Shown here piece after piece: positions 61,350-64,000 of a stretch of DNA of 64,000 nucleotides. This DNA comes from Kamptonema formosum PCC 6407 (lineage in GTDB: Bacteria > Cyanobacteriota > Cyanobacteriia > Cyanobacteriales > Microcoleaceae), in NCBI RefSeq assembly GCF_000332155.1, contig NZ_KB235903.1, forward strand, positions 298,938 through 362,937. Direction: 5' to 3'. Within the stretch, counting starts at the first letter, position 1, and each line of letters opens with the position of its first letter. The notes under the pieces were generated by a model. The model was not told the origin of the DNA. It saw nothing but the letters and a program-made list of their open reading frames with translations, and made no database searches. The translations under genes were made by a program, and so were the position numbers.

Positions 61350-61550
61350 TTATTCCCCCACATTTTCAGCTATTTTCTGATATTTAGTTTCCAGACGCTT
61401 GCGGCGTTGACGGCACAGTTCAAGTTCTGCCATTGCCAGCACTTCATCTAAGGCCGCACCGAAAATATCAAGCTGTCTATTGCTTTCACGCAACCGCTCA
61501 ACATTACGCTTTCTCGTCTGTGCATCGGGTATTTTTCTTTCCTCGTTCAT
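61350..61550 (-). CDS. Small helical protein C (KIPD family)
   Basis: The 66-residue protein starts MNEERKIPDAQTRKRNVERL and continues LDIFGAALDEVLAMAELELC and RQRRKRLETKYQKIAENV, the same pattern as proteins A and B but more divergent. It starts 13 bases after the malate dehydrogenase stop, so the cassette may be read from the mdh promoter. ATG 61550 is preferred to an upstream TTG. Confidence 0.68.
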   Translation of the reverse strand: MNEERKIPDAQTRKRNVERLRESNRQLDIFGAALDEVLAMAELELCRQRRKRLETKYQKIAENVGE

Positions 61551-61563
61551 ACTCAATTAATAA

Positions 61564-62532
61564 CTACTTCAGTATCGCCTTCGCTTCCTGAATACTCCGC
61601 TGAATAAACTCAGCAGATTCCATAAAAGCTACCCGTTCCATATCCGTTAATTCAAGTTCTAAAACCTCTTCTACCCCATGACATCCCAATCGACAAGTAA
61701 CTCCCAAAAATATATCATTTAAGCCATAAGCTCCTTGCAAAGAAGCACAACAAGGTAAAATTCTTGATTGATTAAATAAAATTGATTCTATCATTATAGA
61801 AACAGAAGATGCCGGGGCAAAATAGGCACTTCCTGTCTTCATTAATCCCACAACCTCGGCTCCACCTTTGCAAGTTCTCTGCACTAATCTCTCGATAGTT
61901 ACAGCATCCATAAGCTCAGTAATAGGAATGCCGTTAACAGTAGAATATCGCGGTAGAGGTATCATTAAATCCCCATGAGAACCTAAAACTGTAGCCTTAA
62001 TATCTTTAATAGAAACACCTAATTCCATTGCGATAAAAGTTTGAAATCTGGCGGAATCTAATACCCCCGCCATCCCCATAACTCGACCTTCAGGCAAACC
62101 CGTACTTTCCCAAGCTAAATAGGTCATTATATCGAGGGGATTAGTAACTACAATTAAAATTGCTTCAGGCGATCGCGCGATCGCCTCTTTTGCGGCTTCT
62201 GTGACAATTGAGGCATTAATTTTAATCAAGTCCTCTCGGCTCATTCCCGGTTTCCGAGGCAATCCCGCTGCAACTACTACAATGTCTGAACCAGCAGTAT
62301 CATCATAATTATTCGTACCGATAATTTCGCGATCGTGGCCTTCGATTCCCCGCGCTTGCATCAAATCTAGGGCAATTCCCTGGGGCCAACCTTCTACAAT
62401 GTCTAGCAATACAACATCCGCAATATTTTTCTCTGCGATTCGCTGGGCGGTGGTACTGCCAACTTTTCCCGCACCAATGATGGATACGCGAGTTGAAGGA
62501 GAAGTTGGTAAGGAAAAAGGGGAAGAATTCAT
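61564..62532 (-). CDS. mdh: Malate dehydrogenase (lactate dehydrogenase-like type)
   Basis: The 322-residue NAD-dependent enzyme interconverts malate and oxaloacetate in the cytoplasm. It has the Rossmann start RVSIIGAGKVGSTTA, the active-site loop AGLPRKPGMSREDL whose Arg favours malate over lactate, VTNPLDIM, and the catalytic His in VLGSHGDLMIP. The C-terminus has the GGAEVVGLMKTGSAYFAPA segment of this group. The first residues (MNSSPFSLPTSPSTR) are an unconserved extension. The first small KIPD gene begins 13 bases downstream. Confidence 0.93.
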   Translation of the reverse strand: MNSSPFSLPTSPSTRVSIIGAGKVGSTTAQRIAEKNIADVVLLDIVEGWPQGIALDLMQARGIEGHDREIIGTNNYDDTAGSDIVVVAAGLPRKPGMSREDLIKINASIVTEAAKEAIARSPEAILIVVTNPLDIMTYLAWESTGLPEGRVMGMAGVLDSARFQTFIAMELGVSIKDIKATVLGSHGDLMIPLPRYSTVNGIPITELMDAVTIERLVQRTCKGGAEVVGLMKTGSAYFAPASSVSIMIESILFNQSRILPCCASLQGAYGLNDIFLGVTCRLGCHGVEEVLELELTDMERVAFMESAEFIQRSIQEAKAILK

Positions 62533-62582
62533 TCTATATTGAGGATTATTGTTCGATCTAGTTTAGGCATTACGCACTCTAA

Positions 62583-62741
62583 TATAGCGGTTTTCAATTG
62601 CATGAGAATAGGATAATTGCTAATTGCTAATTGCTAATTGCTAATTGCTAATTGCTAATTGCTAATTGCTAATTGCTAATTGCTAACAGTTAACAAATTG
62701 GTAATTAAAAGTTGTACCTCATCCAATTGAAAACTGCTATC
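62583..62741. repeat. TATAGCGGTTTTCAATTG inverted repeat with STRR array inside
   Basis: TATAGCGGTTTTCAATTG followed by CATGAG (62583-62606) is mirrored by CTCATCCAATTGAAAACTGC plus TAT (62719-62741). Between them lies an STRR array of GCTAATT heptamers (62617-62684). Half copies occur near 33341 and 63010. Confidence 0.75.
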
Positions 62742-62752
62742 TGCCCAGGTAT

Positions 62753-62968
62753 TTATTGAAAGTCTTCGATTTGGTCAACCCGCAACCAAATATTGGGCGT
62801 TGGTACGCGACCAAATTTGACTAGGGCATAGTCGCCCCGGAGTTCCATTACTTCGCCCTTTGTTTCAAATAGGTAGGAGGAAAAGCGCGTATCGCTAGCT
62901 TTGGCTTCTAAACTATTTTCCAATTTTTCTTTGATAGCGCGGACAAGACTACCTTTTTTGAATGCCAT
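62753..62968 (-). CDS. ndhO: NAD(P)H-quinone oxidoreductase subunit O
   Basis: The 71-residue protein is subunit O of the photosynthetic NDH-1 complex, which is involved in cyclic electron flow and respiration at the thylakoid membrane. It starts [20 protein letters not shown] and contains [39 protein letters not shown], which is the normal full-length sequence. It stands alone, flanked by repeat arrays on both sides. Confidence 0.93.
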   Translation of the reverse strand: MAFKKGSLVRAIKEKLENSLEAKASDTRFSSYLFETKGEVMELRGDYALVKFGRVPTPNIWLRVDQIEDFQ

Positions 62969-63009
62969 AACTCTCTCTCGCTCTGGTTTACAAATATTAT
63001 TACAGATTA

Positions 63010-63177
63010 TAGCGGCTTTCAGTTACATGAGATACAGCAGGGTAATGGGTAATTGCTAATTGGTAATTGCTAATGGGTAATTGCTAATTGGTAATTGCTA
63101 ATGGCTAATGGCTAATAGCTAATTACCCATCCTCCCCATCTCCCCCATCCTCCCCATCCTCCCCATCTCCCCCATCC
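63010..63177. repeat. Mixed repeat tract between mutM and ndhO
   Basis: A half copy of the TATAGCGG element starts the tract. An STRR array of TAATTGG/TAATTGC/TAATGGC heptamers (63043-63122) and a CTCCCCCATCCTCCCCAT tract (63126-63177) follow; the latter ends at the mutM stop codon. Confidence 0.8.
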
Positions 63178-64000
63178 TCACCTCTGACACTGAGGGCAAA
63201 AATGACTCGATCGCCCCGCTAATTTTAGTCGCTCAATCGGAGTACCGCAAACGCGGCAAGGTTGACCTGCGCGATTGTACACCCAAGCAATGCCCCCGTA
63301 GTTGCCGTTAACGCCGTTAACGTTGAGAAAATTGCTAAAAGTTGTACCACCAGCATTCAGGGCGTTTTCCAAGACTTGAATGATGGCGGAGTGCAGGCGT
63401 TGAATTTGTTCGTTTGTCAAATCTGAACAAGAGGTTTGCGATCGCACTCCCGACAAAAACAAAGCTTCATCCGCGTAAATATTCCCCAAACCCGCAATCA
63501 GTGCCTGATCTAGCAGAGCTGTTTTTACCGATCGCGATCGGTGGTGCAGTTTTGCCGCTAAATATTCTACTGTAAACTCTTCTGAAAAGGGTTCGGGCCC
63601 TAGTTTTTTCAGGCCTGCGATCGCACTCGACACTTCAGTTGTCGGCGGAACCCACCACATCTGACCAAATGTCCGCTGATCTACAAAACGTAATTCTCGC
63701 CCCTCAGCAAAAAATAACCGCACTCTCGTGTGTTTCTGCAAAGGATCGTCTCGGTGTACCCACAGCAGTTGACCAGTCATTCGCAGGTGAACGCCTAACC
63801 AAGATGGGTAATTGGTAATTGGTAATTGGTAATTGGTAATTGGTAATTGGTAATTGGTAATCGGTAATTGGTAATTGGTAATCGGTAATTGGTAATTGCT
63901 AATTGGTAATTGGTAATTTGTAATTGGTAATATCTCCCCCGCTCCTCCGCTCCCCTGCTCCCCTGCTCCCCCGCTCCTCCGCTCCCCTGCTCCCCTGCTC
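63178..64000 (-). CDS. mutM: Formamidopyrimidine-DNA glycosylase, partial, with in-frame repeat insertion
   Basis: The enzyme removes oxidised purines such as 8-oxoguanine. The visible part begins upstream of the family segment WLGVHLRMTGQLLWV and continues to the end: RTFGQM, LIAGLGNIYADEALFLSGV of the helix-two-turn-helix, and the C-terminal zinc finger CRVCGTPIERLKLAGRSSHF with CPQCQR. The N-terminal catalytic PE(L)PEVE segment is off the window. Before WLGVHLRM the frame stays open through an STRR array (LPITNYQ repeats) and a GGGGAGCAGGGGAGC tract to position 64000, so at least 65 codons are repeat-derived. The ATG at 63780 inside MTGQLLW is not the real start. Confidence 0.88.
   Translation of the reverse strand, partial: SRGAGERRSGGAGEQGSGGAGEILPITNYQLPISNYQLPITNYQLPITNYQLPITNYQLPITNYPSWLGVHLRMTGQLLWVHRDDPLQKHTRVRLFFAEGRELRFVDQRTFGQMWWVPPTTEVSSAIAGLKKLGPEPFSEEFTVEYLAAKLHHRSRSVKTALLDQALIAGLGNIYADEALFLSGVRSQTSCSDLTNEQIQRLHSAIIQVLENALNAGGTTFSNFLNVNGVNGNYGGIAWVYNRAGQPCRVCGTPIERLKLAGRSSHFCPQCQR
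63805..64000. repeat. STRR plus CTCCCCTGCT tract inside mutM
   Basis: About 17 TTGGTAA-type heptamers (63806-63932, with TCGGTAA and TTTGTAA variants) and a CTCCCCTGCTCCCCCGCTCC tract (63935-64000 and beyond). Read on the minus strand they contain no stop in the mutM frame. The same pair lies in ldcA. Confidence 0.9.

Overview
The window reads as chromosomal DNA of a filamentous, probably Oscillatoriales-type cyanobacterium. This rests on the very frequent HIP1 octamer GCGATCGC, a photosynthetic-type NdhO subunit, cyanobacterial families (DUF1995, SxtJ/DUF5989, hybrid peroxiredoxin-glutaredoxin, Uma2 nucleases, TPR-CHAT and STAND proteins), and many heptamer STRR arrays and small palindromic elements. 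The species is not determined. I saw no rRNA, tRNA, CRISPR array or intact insertion sequence.

Layout. 0-4.5 kb: nitrogen acquisition. An urease cluster on the minus strand (ureD, ureA, ureB) is interrupted by a MntA/HepT toxin-antitoxin pair and followed by a nuclease-like gene where ureC is usually found. Next come a formamidase gene and its FmdB-type zinc-ribbon partner; the formamidase leader carries a near-consensus Fur box and a perfect GTA-N8-TAC NtcA-type site. 4.6-12.7 kb: Ca2+/H+ antiporter, Uma2 protein, a lipoprotein phospholipase D-like nuclease, cysteine desulfurase, DUF1995, a PPP phosphatase and small proteins. 12.8-19.6 kb: a carbamoyltransferase/SxtJ/DUF5989/SGNH-hydrolase operon extended by two paralogous divergent SGNH-like proteins, probably cell-surface or exopolysaccharide chemistry. 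19.6-25 kb: a metal ABC transporter lacking its permease, and secA. 25-35.5 kb: a HicA remnant, Uma2, a large STAND NTPase whose N-terminus is out of frame across an A10 tract, a secreted protein, LD-carboxypeptidase, methionine aminopeptidase and a glycosyltransferase. 36-43.2 kb: an unusual convergent cluster of two asparagine-synthetase-like ligases without the glutaminase cysteine, a fold-III decarboxylase homologue without its PLP lysine, and a zinc-ribbon membrane protein. 43.9-52.4 kb: HEAT-repeat protein, a NERD-helicase-pentapeptide fusion, a DUF4351 protein, Prx-Grx and small genes. 52.4-61.6 kb: an EF-G-like GTPase and a contiguous minus-strand cassette with a TPR-CHAT protease, three paralogous small proteins, a membrane protein and a HEPN gene pair. 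61.6-64 kb: malate dehydrogenase, ndhO and mutM, which runs off the right edge.

The most interesting items are the CHAT cassette (54.5-61.6 kb), the cluster of catalytically altered homologues (36-43 kb), the A10 frame break in the STAND gene, and repeat arrays inserted in frame in ldcA and mutM. Several mobile-element insertions can be read by comparing empty and filled copies inside the window. All functional statements come from reading motifs; no database search was run.
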